Source: an uncultured Acidimicrobiales bacterium
GTDB taxonomy: Bacteria; Actinomycetota; Acidimicrobiia; Acidimicrobiales; Bin134
Assembly (NCBI GenBank): GCA_951813555.1
Contig: OX638344.1
Location: 2,447,076 to 2,511,075 of the forward strand
Reading direction: 5' to 3'
DNA: 64,000 bases
Shown here: positions 34,200 to 44,812 of the stretch, piece by piece
How the letters are laid out: the number at the start of each line of letters is the position of its first letter
Position numbering within the stretch: position 1 is the first letter of the stretch
Position numbers and translations under genes: made by a program
Notes under the pieces: generated by a model
The model's database searches: none
What the model saw: only the letters and a program-made list of their open reading frames with translations
What the model was told of the DNA's origin: nothing

Positions 34200-37025
34200 A
34201 GGCAGATGCCACTTCGTAGGCGAAACAAGCCGCGCTAATAGTGAAGCCAATGGCGCTAGAGAAGCCAAGGGCGCCGAAAGGGACTACCGACGGGGCGAAA
34301 CATGCCAGTGAATTCCAGGGGAAATCTCCAGATCCCACACAATTTTGAACACCAACATAATTATTGATTGAGTGCACCCAGAGATCACTGCACACTTCTC
34401 CACCGCTCATCGTCGTGTAGGCGGATATGCGCCCGTGCTGGTGCACTTCGGCTCCGCCAAGAACGATTGAACCGCCCCACACTCTCGCTTGGCCATAGAC
34501 AACTGCATCGCCGAACACAGCAGTAGGCCGATACTTAGTCATGCGAATGTCGTCATCCCATGTGCCTTGGGGCGAATCCACGGTTTCCAACAAATCGTCA
34601 AGTGCTTCCTCAACTAGGCTCAAAGGCCAATGCCACAGCACAGTTTCTTGAACACCTGGGTTGTTCTCATAAGGTACTGTGACTAGTGAGTTTGTCCACA
34701 GTACGCGGGCGGGGTCGTTGTCTTCGAATACATCCCGTTTGAGGGTATTGCCGTCGGCGTCTTCTCCAATCCAATACTCCGAGTTGGAAAAGTCGAACAC
34801 CATGGCCTGACCGTACACTTCGGCGTTGCCGTACACTTCGGCGCCGTCGAACACTTGCGCGTTGCCGTGGATTTTGGTTTCTTCGCCGAAGATTTTGGCC
34901 GAGCCGAACACTTTGGCGTGTCCGGTTACCGTGGCTGTTTCGTACACCTCGGCGTCGCCGAATACCCGGGCGTTCTCGGACACGGTGGCATTGTCAGACA
35001 CTTTGGCATCGCCGTAGACCCGCGGAGAGTAGTGGAACACGGCGTTGGCATCGCGAGGGGCGGCGGCGACCACTTTGGCCCGCTGCGACACGCGGGCATT
35101 TCCGTACACTTTGGTGCGGTCGGCACGGTTGTCGGGGAAGTGGGTGCCCTCCACCACCGCTCCGTCTTTGACGATGGCGTCGCCGCATACCAGGGCTGCA
35201 CCCGCAATCACGACTCCGTAGTAGTCGGCCAAAAAGTCGTCGTCGTCGCTGTTCTCGGCCAGGGCATTGAGCGTGCTGCCGTCGCTGAACGCCTTGGCAT
35301 CGTCGTACACCTTGGCCGAGCTGGTCACCAGCGTGTTATCGGTCACCCTGGCGCGCTCATACACTTGGGCGTCGAGCTCCACCACCGCGTTTCCGCCCAC
35401 CCGGGCATCGTCGTACACCTTGGCGCGGTCGCGGACCTCGGCTGTGCCGCTCACCTGGGCGTCGTCGTACACCCACGCCTCGTCGCCATACACCTTGGCC
35501 TGGCCGGTCACCGTGGCCCGGTCGTACACCTTCGCCTGCTGCGACACCCAGGGCCCGCCGCGGGGCTTTTCCTCGCTGCAAACTTTGGCGTCGCCGTGCA
35601 CCTCGACCTCTTCGCCGCTCACCACAGCCCCGCCGCACACCTCGGCGTTGCCGTACACCTTGGCCTGCTCCGACACCCGGGCGTCGCCGAACACCTTCGC
35701 CCTGTCGTACACCTTCGCCTGCCCCGACACCCGGGCGCGGCCGTACACCTCGGCGTTGCCCGACACCTCGGCGTTGCCCGACACCCAGGCGTTGCCGTAC
35801 ACCTCGGCCCGCTCATCGCGATTCTTCGGCAGCCGGCCCAGCGTCGGCGGGAACGCCGCATCCCCATAATAGGTAAAATCGTAGGTCTCGGTGTCGCCGG
35901 ACACCACAGCCCCCTCGCCGTCCACGAAGGCCTCGCCGTACACCGAGCCCGTGACGGTGACCCCGCCGGAGACCCTGGCGTGGCCGTACACGAAGGCGTT
36001 GCCCTCCACCACGGCGTCGCCGAACACCCAAGCGTTGCCGTAGACAAAAGCGTTGCCCCCCACAACGGCATTTCCGGCCCCCCAGGCGTCGCCGGCCCCC
36101 CAGGCGTCGCCGGCCAAGCTGGCCGAATCGGCCATCCCGCCGCCCGGGTCGCCCTTTCTCACCAGGACCAAGTTCCCCTCGTGGTCCACCTTGACCCGGT
36201 CGCGGTCAGAATAGACGCGCATCACCTGGGGGAGAAGTACTGCTTTGCCCCCACGCCGTCTACGGGCACATCCATCAGCTCGTCTTCGGCAAGGCAAAAC
36301 GTCAAGCCTTCGGGCACAACACACGAATCGGGCAACGGCAACGGCTCAACCGTCTCGCAAACCCGAGTCACCCCAGCAGACCACCCCTTGGCGCCACCCG
36401 CCTGAACCTCGACCTCTTTTTGAACCTCGACGGTGTACGCAGTGCTGTAAGCCAGACCGCCGAAAACAGCCAAAGCGCCATCGATCTCGTCCCAAGTTGT
36501 CCAATCGCCAACCCCGGGACTCATATTGCGCCGGATCCGGTATCTCGACGTGTCCTCCAACTCACCCCACACAGCAACAAACGTGCTGGTGCCCACAACG
36601 CAATCCAACGCCAAACCAACCCCGCCAGCAGTGGCACAGGTCTCAACCGCGGCGTCACCCCAACGGGAGCCATCACCAGCTTGAACCCTGACCTCATACG
36701 AGGTGGAGGCACTCAGACCTTCGAAGGTGAATTCAGTGCCGACAACGACAGCCCGCTCGCCGCCGAGCAACACCTGATAATGCTTTGCCCCCTCCACTTC
36801 CTCCCACGACACAGTGATGCTGGTCGACGTCACCACACACGACACCGGCACAACCCCGCCCGAACTACCCGACCCGCACCCCCCCAACACCAACCCCACA
36901 ACCACCACCGCCAAAACCGGCCCAAAACCCGACCGCCGAACCGGCAGCCCCGCCGAGGAGCCCGCGAAGCCCCGGACCACGCTAAGCACGACCGGGGGCT
37001 TTGCTATAGGCAGTCGCCACCTCAC
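34174..37025 (-). pseudogene. Array copy 9: long FnIII + hexapeptide beta-helix lipoprotein, frameshifted
   Basis: About 950 codons if the frame is restored. The 5' part (37025 to about 36230) encodes leader, lipobox Cys50, two Cys-bounded FnIII-type domains (CVVTSTSITVSWEEVEGA; CVVGTSTFVAVWGELEDTS) and a Cys-Pro linker ending YFSP. The 3' part continues in another frame (RVYSDRDRVKVDHEGN) with about 70 hexapeptide-like rungs, the variable insert (class C), cap and a hydrophobic tail (ACFAYEVASAYGKAAGRA). The frames meet at a run of five G on the plus strand (36228-36232); copy 6 has six G at the same place (41524-41529). One lost base therefore explains the break. Phase variation or sequencing error are alternatives. 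GTG start overlaps copy 8 by 44 nt. Confidence 0.8.
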
Positions 37026-38259
37026 CCCGCGGCCGCCAACCCAAAACGAGCCCAGACCGCCCAGAACGCCGAAACCGCCACCCCGCCACAACAACCAACA
37101 ACAACCCCCCAAAAACCCAAACCCAAACCCAAGAAAAGCCGCCAGAACCCGCACACCCTTCAGGGCCACCATAATTTTGGGCTGAGTGTAACCACATATC
37201 ACTACACACCTCTCCAGCATCAATAGTTGTATGGCCGGACACGCGCCCATCCTGGTGAATCTCGGCTCGGCCGAACACATATGACCCGCCCCACACTCTC
37301 GCCTGGCCATAGACAGCAGCATCGTCAAAGACAGCGGTAGGCCGATAAGGAAATGCAACAACGCCGTCATCCCACTCGTCCCGACTCGCCGGAACAAGCG
37401 GCTCGCCTAGCTCGTCAAGTCTTTTCACTACCCTGCTAAACGATGAAACCCACTCCATTTCATCTGGAGCACTTTGGGGATTTTCATCAGGTACAAAAAC
37501 TTGTGAGTCTGTCCACAATTTGCGGGCGGGATCGTCTTGTTCGAACACCGACCGGTACGCGGGGTTGCCTTCTGGGCTTTCTCCGTTCCAGTGCTGCGAG
37601 TGGGAGGAGTCGAACACCATGGCCTGGCCGCGCACTTGTGCCCGGTCGTAGATCCGCGCCGCGTCGAACACCTGCGCTTCGCCGCCCACCACAGCGGTGC
37701 CATAGACCTCAGCGTCGCCGAACACCGCCGAGTCGCCGCCTACTACTGCGTCGCCCGACACTGTGGCGTCGTCGTATACCCGGGCGTCGCCTCCGACCCA
37801 CGCGCCGCCCTCGTGGGCGAGGTTGCGCCCGGTTTGTATCCAGCCGCCCACATCGCCGCGCTCGGCCCTCACTACCTCCCCTCCGTCGGGCAGCTCCGCG
37901 ACCACGTCGCGCAGCGCCACAACCCGGCACAGCCCCGCCCGGCTGCCGTGAACACACCCGACACCGCCCCCCGCAACCCCGGCCCCGCTGTCTGTTACCG
38001 GCGCGGCCACGCTGCGGGCCACATCGACGCAGTACTTCGCATCCACAACACCGTCGGGCACCGCACACGACTCCGGCACAACCCCACCCGAACCACCCGA
38101 CCCGCACCCCCCCAATACCAACCCCACAACCACAACCACCGCCAAAACCCGGCCGCCACCCGGCCACCGCCGAACCGGAACCCCCGCCCAACAGCCCGCG
38201 AAGCCTCGGACCGCGCTACGCACGGCCAGCGGCATTGCCATAGGCAGTCGCCACCTCAC
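36982..38259 (-). CDS. Array copy 8: short hexapeptide beta-helix lipoprotein with extended C-terminus, insert class D
   Basis: 425 aa. GTG 38259, leader nearly identical to copy 12, lipobox Cys52. Ten hexapeptides including VYDDAT and VGGDSA. The insert is unique (RVVKRLDELGEPLVPAS, class D), preceded by FVPDENPQSAPDEMEW. The second segment includes VFDDAA and VSGHTT. After the membrane helix and RFRRSGR the frame does not stop but reads on through the leader-coding DNA of copy 9 (GEVATAYSKAPGRA), ending at 36982, a 44-nt overlap. It thus joins a short-type membrane segment to a long-type tail. Confidence 0.83.
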   Translation of the reverse strand: MRWRLPMAMPLAVRSAVRGFAGCWAGVPVRRWPGGGRVLAVVVVVGLVLGGCGSGGSGGVVPESCAVPDGVVDAKYCVDVARSVAAPVTDSGAGVAGGGVGCVHGSRAGLCRVVALRDVVAELPDGGEVVRAERGDVGGWIQTGRNLAHEGGAWVGGDARVYDDATVSGDAVVGGDSAVFGDAEVYGTAVVGGEAQVFDAARIYDRAQVRGQAMVFDSSHSQHWNGESPEGNPAYRSVFEQDDPARKLWTDSQVFVPDENPQSAPDEMEWVSSFSRVVKRLDELGEPLVPASRDEWDDGVVAFPYRPTAVFDDAAVYGQARVWGGSYVFGRAEIHQDGRVSGHTTIDAGEVCSDMWLHSAQNYGGPEGCAGSGGFSWVWVWVFGGLLLVVVAGWRFRRSGRSGLVLGWRPRGEVATAYSKAPGRA

Positions 38260-38929
38260 CCGCGGCCCTCAACCAAATCCGAGCCCAGACCGCCCAGAAC
38301 GCCGAATCCGCCACCCCAGCACAACAAGCAACAACAACCCCGCAAAAACCCAAACCCAAACCCAAGAAAAACCACCAGAACCCGCACACTTTGCAAAACC
38401 AACATAAGCTCCGAGTGAGTGCACCCAGAGATCACCGCACACGTCTCCGCCGCCCATATTCGTTTGGCCAGATATGCGCCCGTCCTGGTGAACCCTGGCT
38501 GGGCCGAACACGTGTGACCCGCCCCACACTCTTGCCCGCCCGTGGACAACAGCATCGCCGTACACAGCAGTAGGCCGATACGAAGTCGCCAGAACGTCGT
38601 CACCCCACTCGTTTTGGAATTGCGGATCAACTATTTCCAACAACTCGTCAACTGCTTCCTCAATTCTACTCAGACTCCTATGCCACAGCACAGGAACTTG
38701 AACACCTGGGTTGTTTTCATCAGGTATCAAGACTCGTGAGTCTGTCCACAGTTTGCGGGCGGGATCGTCTTGTTCGAACACCGACCGGTACGCGGGGTTG
38801 CCTTCTGGGCTTTCTCCGTTCCAGTGCTGCGAGTGGGAGGAGTCGAACACCATGGCCTGGCCGCGCACTTGTGCCCGGTCGTAGATCCGCGCCGCGTCGA
38901 ACACCTGCGCCTCGCCGCCCACCACAGCG
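38138..38929. repeat. 792-bp exact repeat, right copy (partner 31655-32446)
   Basis: Identical to 31655-32446 by direct reading. It covers the 5' end of copy 8 and the 3' two-thirds of copy 7. At 38930 the base differs (C instead of G), and beyond that the hexapeptide codons differ (GVAVDG-type against VVGGDS-type rungs). Confidence 0.85.
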
Positions 38930-39471
38930 CTGCCATAGACCTCAGCGTCGCCGAACACCGCGGCGTTGCCGTCTACTACTGCGTCGCCGGACACTGCGGC
39001 GCCGCCGAACACCCGGGCGTCGCCGCCGACCCACGCGCCGCCCTCGTGGGCGAGGTTGCGCCCGGTTTGTATCCAGCCGCCCACATCGCCCCGCTCGGCC
39101 CTCACTACCTCCCCTCCGTCGGGCAGCTCCGCAACCACGTCGCGCAGCGCCACAACCCGGCACAGCCCCGCCCGGCCGCCGTGAACACACCCCACACCGC
39201 CCCCCGCAACCCCGCTCCCGCCCGGCGCGGCCACGCTGCGGGCCACATCGACGCAGTACTTCGCATCAACAACACCGTCGGGCACCACACACGACTCCGG
39301 CACAGCCCCGCCCGAACCACCCGACCCGCAACCCCCCAACACCAACCCCACAACCACCGCCGCCACCGCAACCCGGCCACCACCCGGCCACCGCCGAAAC
39401 GGCAGCCCCGGCGAACCTCGGACCGCGCTAAGCACGACCGGGGGCTTTGCTGTAGGCAGTTGCCACCTCAT
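38269..39471 (-). CDS. Array copy 7: short hexapeptide beta-helix lipoprotein, insert class A
   Basis: 400 aa from ATG 39471, which follows CTCAT on the plus strand and overlaps the 3' end of copy 6 by 44 nt. Leader MRWQLPTAKPPVVLSAV, core VAVAAVVVGLVLGGC with Cys48. Ten hexapeptides with VSGDAV-VDGNAA. From the middle onward it is identical to copy 11, including the class A insert, cap and tail. The frame is open further upstream but that is coding sequence of copy 6. Confidence 0.84.
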   Translation of the reverse strand: MRWQLPTAKPPVVLSAVRGSPGLPFRRWPGGGRVAVAAVVVGLVLGGCGSGGSGGAVPESCVVPDGVVDAKYCVDVARSVAAPGGSGVAGGGVGCVHGGRAGLCRVVALRDVVAELPDGGEVVRAERGDVGGWIQTGRNLAHEGGAWVGGDARVFGGAAVSGDAVVDGNAAVFGDAEVYGSAVVGGEAQVFDAARIYDRAQVRGQAMVFDSSHSQHWNGESPEGNPAYRSVFEQDDPARKLWTDSRVLIPDENNPGVQVPVLWHRSLSRIEEAVDELLEIVDPQFQNEWGDDVLATSYRPTAVYGDAVVHGRARVWGGSHVFGPARVHQDGRISGQTNMGGGDVCGDLWVHSLGAYVGFAKCAGSGGFSWVWVWVFAGLLLLVVLGWRIRRSGRSGLGFG

Positions 39472-42244
39472 AGGCAAAGCAAGCCGTACCAGCAGCGAAA
39501 GCAATGCCGCTGATAATCGGATTCCCGACAACAGCAGCAATTGCCTGCGGGGAGAAACATGCCAGCGAATTCCAGGGAAAACCGCCAGAACCCGCACAAT
39601 TTTGAACACCACTATAACTTGTGATTGAGTGCACCCAGAGATCACTGCACACCTCTCCGCTGTCTATATTGGTATGAGCAGATATGCGCCCGCTTTGGTG
39701 CACCTCGGCTACACCGAACACATATGAACCGCCCCACACTCTTGCCTGACCACGGACAATAGCATCGCCGAATACAGCGGTCGGTTGATACTTAGTTATT
39801 TGAATGTCGCCATCCCATTCGTCTTGGATCGGCGGATTAACGGTCTCCAACAAATCGTCAACTGCATCCTCAATTCTACTCACACTCCTATGCCACAGCA
39901 CAGGAACTTGAACACCTGGGTTGTTCTCATAAGGTACTGTGACTAGTGAGTTTGTCCAGAGTTTGCGGGCGGGGTCGTCGTTGTCGAATACATCCCGTTT
40001 GAGGGTATTGCCGTCGGGGTCTTCTCCAATCCAATACTGCGAGTTGGAAAAGTCGAACACCATCGCCCAACCGTATACTTCGGCGTTGCCGTATATCTGG
40101 GCGCCGTCGAAGACCTGTGCTCGACCGTGGACTTTGGCTTTTTCGCCGAAGACTTTGGCCGAGCCGAACACCTTGGCGAATCCGGTTACCGTGGCTGTTC
40201 CGTACACTTCTGCTTCGCCGAACACCTCGGCGTTCTCGGACACGGTGGCATTGCCAGACACTTTGGCGTGGCCGTAGACCAGCGGACCGTCATGATAGGA
40301 GCCGTTGGCGACCACTATGGCCTGCTTCGACACGCGGGCATCGCCGTACACCCTGGTGACGCCCTGATGGATGCTGGGATAGTGGGTGCCCTGCACCACT
40401 GCTCCGTCTTGGACGATGGCGTCGCCGTATACCCGGGCTGCACCCCAAATCAAGACCCCGTAGTAGTCGGCCAAAAAGTCGTCGTCGCTGTCCTCGGCCA
40501 GGGCATTGAGCGTGCGGCCGTTGCTGAACACCATGGCGTCGTCGTACACGCGGGCCGTGCCGGTCACCAGCGTGTTAGAGCCCACCTTGGCATCGTCGTA
40601 CACTTGGGCGTCGCGCTCCACCACCGCGTTTGAGCTCACCCAGGCGTCGTCGTACACCCTGGCGCTATGGCGGACCTCGGCTGTGCCGCTCACCGTCGCG
40701 TCGTCGTACACCCACGCCTCGTCGCCGTGCACCTTGGCCTGGCCGGTCACCGTGGCCCGGTGGTACACCTTGGCCTTGCCGTACACCTTGGCCTTGTCTA
40801 GCACCCTGGGCCCGCGGCCGCGCTTTTCCTCGCTGCAAACCTCGGCGTCGTCGTACACCCACGCCTCGTCGCCGCTCACCACAGCCCCGCCGCACACCTC
40901 GGCGTCGTCGTACACCTTGGCCTTGCCCGACACTTGGGCTTTGCCGTACACCTTGGCCTTGCCCGACACTTGGGCCTGCCCCGATACCCTGGCGTCGTCG
41001 TACACCTCGGCCTTGCCCGACACTTGGGCCTGCCCCCATACCCAGGCGTCGTCGTACACCTTGGCCTTGCCCGACACTTGGGCCTGCCCCGATACCCAGG
41101 CGTTGCCGTACACCTTGGCCCGCTCATCGCGATTCGTCGGCACCGAGAACGACAGATCCAAATAATAGGTATATTCATCGGTTTCGGTGTCGCCGGACAC
41201 GACGGCCCCCTCGCCGTCCACGAAGGCCTCGCCGTACACCGAGCCCGTGACGGTGGCGCGGCCGGTGACCAAGGCGTGGTCGTAGACAAAGGCGTTGCCC
41301 TCCACGGTGGCGTCGCCGAACACCCCAGCGTTGCCGTAGACAAAAGCGTTGCCCCCCACGACGGCATTTCCGGCCACCCAGGCGTCGTCGGCCACCCAGG
41401 CGTCGCCGGCCAAGCTGGCCGAATCGGCCATCCCGCCGCCCGGTTCGCCCTTGCTCACCATGACCAAGTTCCCATCGTGGTCCACCTTGACCCGGTCGCG
41501 GTCAGAATAGATGCGCTTCACCTGGGGGGAGAAGTACTGCTTGGTCCCGATGCCGCCGCCGGGCGCGTCCCCCGCGCCGCTTTCGGGCACATTCATCAGC
41601 TCGTTTTTGGCAACGCAAAACGTCAAGCCTTCGGGCACATCACACGAATCGGGCAACGCCAACGGCTCAACCGTCTCGCACACCCGAACCACCCCAGCAG
41701 ACCACCCCTTGGCGCCCCCCGCCTGAACCTCGACCTCTTTTTGAACCTCCACGGTGTACGCAGTGCTGTAAGCCAGACCGCCGAAAACAGCCACAGCGCC
41801 ATCGATCTCGTCCCAAGCCGTCCAATCGCCAACCCCGGGACTCACATTGCGCCGGACCCGGTGCCTCGACGTGTCCTCCAACTCACCCCACACAGCAACA
41901 ACAGTGCTCGTGCCCACAACGCAATCCAACACCAAGCCAACCCCGCCGGCGGTGGCACAGGTCTCAACCGCGGTTTCACCCCAATGGGAGCCATCGCCAG
42001 CTTGAACCTCGACCTCATATGAAGTCGAGGCGCCCAGACCCCCGAAGGTGAATTCGGTGCCGACGACGACAGCCCGCTTACCGCCAAGCCACACCTGGTA
42101 CCGCGTTGCCCCCTCCACCTCCCCCCACGACACAGTAATGCTGTCGGCAGTGGCCGAACACGAGACAACCGGCGCGCCGAACCGAACCAACGACGCGCAA
42201 TACACCCCCGCCCACTCCTGGGACACACCGCCCACAGTGGACAA
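39428..42244 (-). pseudogene. Array copy 6: long FnIII + hexapeptide beta-helix protein, 5'-truncated
   Basis: About 938 codons open, but there is no signal peptide. The frame enters in the middle of an FnIII domain (SQEWAGVYCASL, equivalent to QQWAGVTCSTL of copy 1), and the best start is TTG 42244. Upstream, the usual leader DNA begins (ATG GCA AAG) but soon stops out of frame, so a deletion fused leader to FnIII. What follows is intact: two Cys-bounded FnIII-type domains nearly identical in DNA to copy 1, RIYSDRDRVKVDHDGN, a very long hexapeptide region with a tandem 18-residue unit (VSGQAQ-VSGKAK-VYDDAW type), insert (class C-like), cap and hydrophobic tail. Without a signal it would not be exported. 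Confidence 0.78.
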
Positions 42245-42322
42245 AACAACCTCTCCACGATTAGGGGGAAGCTCAACCAGGGGACTTTGCCATAGGCAGT
42301 CGCCACCTTCACCCCGCGGCCC

Positions 42323-43528
42323 TCAACCAAAGCCGAGCCCAGACCGCCCAGAACGCCGAAACCGCCACCCCAGCACCACAACTACCAACAACAACCCCCC
42401 AAAAACCCAAACCCAAACCCAAGAAAAACCGCCAGAACCCGCACATTGTTCATTACCGGCATAGTCTATGTATGAGTGTACCCAGAGATCGCTGCACACC
42501 TCTCCATCACCCATACCTGTATAAGCGGATATGCGCCCGCTTTGATGCACCTCGGCTCCGCCGAACACGTGTGATCCGCCCCACACTTTTGCCTGTCCGT
42601 GGACTACGGCATCGCCGAACACAGCAGTAGGCCGATACGGAGCTATCAACACAGTATCATCCCATTCATCTTGTAGTGGCGGAGCAACGGTCCCCAACAA
42701 CTCGTCAACTGCTTCCTCAACTGAACTCAAACTCCGAGTCCACGTCACAACAACTGGAACACCTGGGGTGCTTTCGTCAGGTATTGTGACTCGTGAGTTT
42801 GTCCACAGTTTGCGGGCGAGGTCGTTGTTGTCAAATACGGGGCTGTAGAGGGCATTGCTGTCGGCGCTTTCTCCGTTCCAGTGCTGCGAGTGGGACGAGT
42901 CGAACACCATGGCCTGGCCGCGCACTTGTGCCCGTCCGTAGATCCGCGCCGAGTCGAACACCTGCGCCTCGCCGCCCACCTCAGCAGCGCCGGACACCTC
43001 AGCGTTGCCGAACACTACTGCGTTGCCGTCTACTACTGCGTCGCCGGACACTGCGGCGTCGTCGAACACCCGGGCGTCGCCGCCGACCCACGCGGCGCCC
43101 TCGTGGGCGAGGTTGCGCCCGGCTCGTATCCAGCCGCCCACATCGCCCCGCTCGGCCCTCACTACTTCCCCTCCGTCGGGCAGCTCCGCGACCACGTCGC
43201 GCAGCGCCACAACCCGGCACAGCCCCGCCCGGCCGCCGTGAACACACCCCACACCGCCCCCCACAACCCCGCCGTCTGAAACCGGCGCGGCCACGCTGCG
43301 GGCCACATCGACGCAGTACTTCGCATCAACAACACCGTCGGGCACCGCACACGACTCCGGCACAACCCCGCCCGAACCACCCGACCCGCAACCCCCCAAC
43401 ACCAACCCCACAACCACCACCACGGCAATCCAGCCGCTACTCGGCCCCTGCCGATCTGGCCGCCCCGCGAAACCCCGGACCGCGCTAAGCACGGCCAGGG
43501 GCTTTGCCATAGGCAGTTGCCACCTCAC
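42323..43528 (-). CDS. Array copy 5: short hexapeptide beta-helix lipoprotein, insert class C-like
   Basis: 401 aa, GTG 43528, lipobox Cys47; the leader matches that of the remnant copy 15 (RPDRQ-P-SGWIA). Ten hexapeptides with VFGNAE-VSGAAE. Insert EEAVDELLGTVAPPLQDEW preceded by VTIPDESTPGVPVVVTW, a combination seen only here. Cap VCSDLWVHSYIDYAGNEQC; membrane helix; tail RFRRSGRSGLGFG. 9 nt after copy 4; 78 nt before the truncated start of copy 6. Confidence 0.84.
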   Translation of the reverse strand: MRWQLPMAKPLAVLSAVRGFAGRPDRQGPSSGWIAVVVVVGLVLGGCGSGGSGGVVPESCAVPDGVVDAKYCVDVARSVAAPVSDGGVVGGGVGCVHGGRAGLCRVVALRDVVAELPDGGEVVRAERGDVGGWIRAGRNLAHEGAAWVGGDARVFDDAAVSGDAVVDGNAVVFGNAEVSGAAEVGGEAQVFDSARIYGRAQVRGQAMVFDSSHSQHWNGESADSNALYSPVFDNNDLARKLWTNSRVTIPDESTPGVPVVVTWTRSLSSVEEAVDELLGTVAPPLQDEWDDTVLIAPYRPTAVFGDAVVHGQAKVWGGSHVFGGAEVHQSGRISAYTGMGDGEVCSDLWVHSYIDYAGNEQCAGSGGFSWVWVWVFGGLLLVVVVLGWRFRRSGRSGLGFG

Positions 43529-43537
43529 CCGCGGCCA

Positions 43538-44803
43538 TCAACCAAAGCCGAGCCCAGACCGCCTAGAACGCCGAATCCGCCACCCCAGCACAACAAGCAA
43601 CAACAACCCCGCAAAAACCCAAACCCAAACCCAAGAAAAACCGCCAGAACCCGCACACTTTGCAAAACCAACATAAGCTCCGAGTGAGTGCACCCAGAGA
43701 TCACCGCACACGTCTCCGCCGCCCATATTCGTTTGGCCAGATATACGCCCGTCCTGGTGAACCCTGGCTGGGCCGAACACGTGTGACCCGCCCCACACCC
43801 TCGCCCGGCCATAGACAACAGCATCGCCGTACACAGCAGTAGGCCGATACGGAGTTATTGAAAAGTCGTCATCCCACTCGTTTTGGAATTGCGGATCAAC
43901 TATTTCCAACAAATCGTCAACTGCTTCCTCAATTCTACTCAAACTCCTATGCCACGTCAAAGTGATTTTCTCACCTGGGGTATACTCATAAGGTATCAAG
44001 ACCAGGGAGTTTGTCCACAGTTTGCGGGCGGGGTCGTCGTTGTCGAATACGGGGCGGTAGAGGGTATTGCCGTCGGCGTCTTCTCCGTTCCAGTGCTGCG
44101 AGTGGGAGGAGTCGAACACCATGGCTTGGCCGCTCACTTGTGCCCGTCCGTAGATCCGCGCCGAGTCGAACACCTGCGCCTCGCCACCCACCTCAGCGGT
44201 GCCATAGACCTCAGCGCTGCCGAACACCGCCGCGTTGCCGTCTACTACTGCGTCGCCGGACACTGCGGCGTCGTCGAACACCGCCGCGTTTCCGGACACC
44301 AACGCGTCGCCCGACACTGCGGCGTCGTCGAACACCCGGGCGTCGCCGCCGACCCATGCGCCGCCCTCGTGGGCGAGGTTGCGCCCGGTTTGTATCCAGC
44401 CGCCCACATCGCCCCGCTCGGCCCTCAGTACTTTCCCTCCGTCGGGCAGCTCCGCAACCACGTCGCGCAGCGCCACAACCCGGCACAGCCCCGCCCGGCC
44501 GCCGTGAACACACCCGACACCGCCCCCCGCAACCCCGGCCCCGCTGTCTGTTACCGGAGCGGCCACGCTGCGGGCCACATCGACGCAGTACTTCGCATCA
44601 ACAACACCGTCGGGCACCGCACACGACTCCGGCACAGCCCCGTCCGAACCACCCGACCCGCAACCCCCCAACACCAACCCAACAACCACCACCACCGCCA
44701 AAACCCGGCCGCCACCCGGCCACCGCCGATCTGGCCGCCCCGCGAAACCCCGGACCGCGCTAAGCACGGCCAGGGGCTTTGCTGTAGGCAGTTGCCACCT
44801 CAC
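43538..44803 (-). CDS. Array copy 4: short hexapeptide beta-helix lipoprotein with one extra coil, insert class A
   Basis: 421 aa, GTG 44803, lipobox Cys48. The first hexapeptide block has 13 rungs, not 10: the unit VFDDAA-VSGDAL-VSGNAA is followed by VFDDAA-VSGDAV-VDGNAA. Three rungs (18 residues, 54 nt) equal one full turn of a left-handed beta-helix, and the two units correspond to alternative rungs found singly in other copies. Insert class A-like (EEAVDDLLEIVDPQF) after LIPYEYTPGEKITLTW. Cap and tail as in copy 7. Confidence 0.85.
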   Translation of the reverse strand: MRWQLPTAKPLAVLSAVRGFAGRPDRRWPGGGRVLAVVVVVGLVLGGCGSGGSDGAVPESCAVPDGVVDAKYCVDVARSVAAPVTDSGAGVAGGGVGCVHGGRAGLCRVVALRDVVAELPDGGKVLRAERGDVGGWIQTGRNLAHEGGAWVGGDARVFDDAAVSGDALVSGNAAVFDDAAVSGDAVVDGNAAVFGSAEVYGTAEVGGEAQVFDSARIYGRAQVSGQAMVFDSSHSQHWNGEDADGNTLYRPVFDNDDPARKLWTNSLVLIPYEYTPGEKITLTWHRSLSRIEEAVDDLLEIVDPQFQNEWDDDFSITPYRPTAVYGDAVVYGRARVWGGSHVFGPARVHQDGRISGQTNMGGGDVCGDLWVHSLGAYVGFAKCAGSGGFSWVWVWVFAGLLLLVVLGWRIRRSRRSGLGFG

Positions 44804-44812
44804 CCGCGGCCA

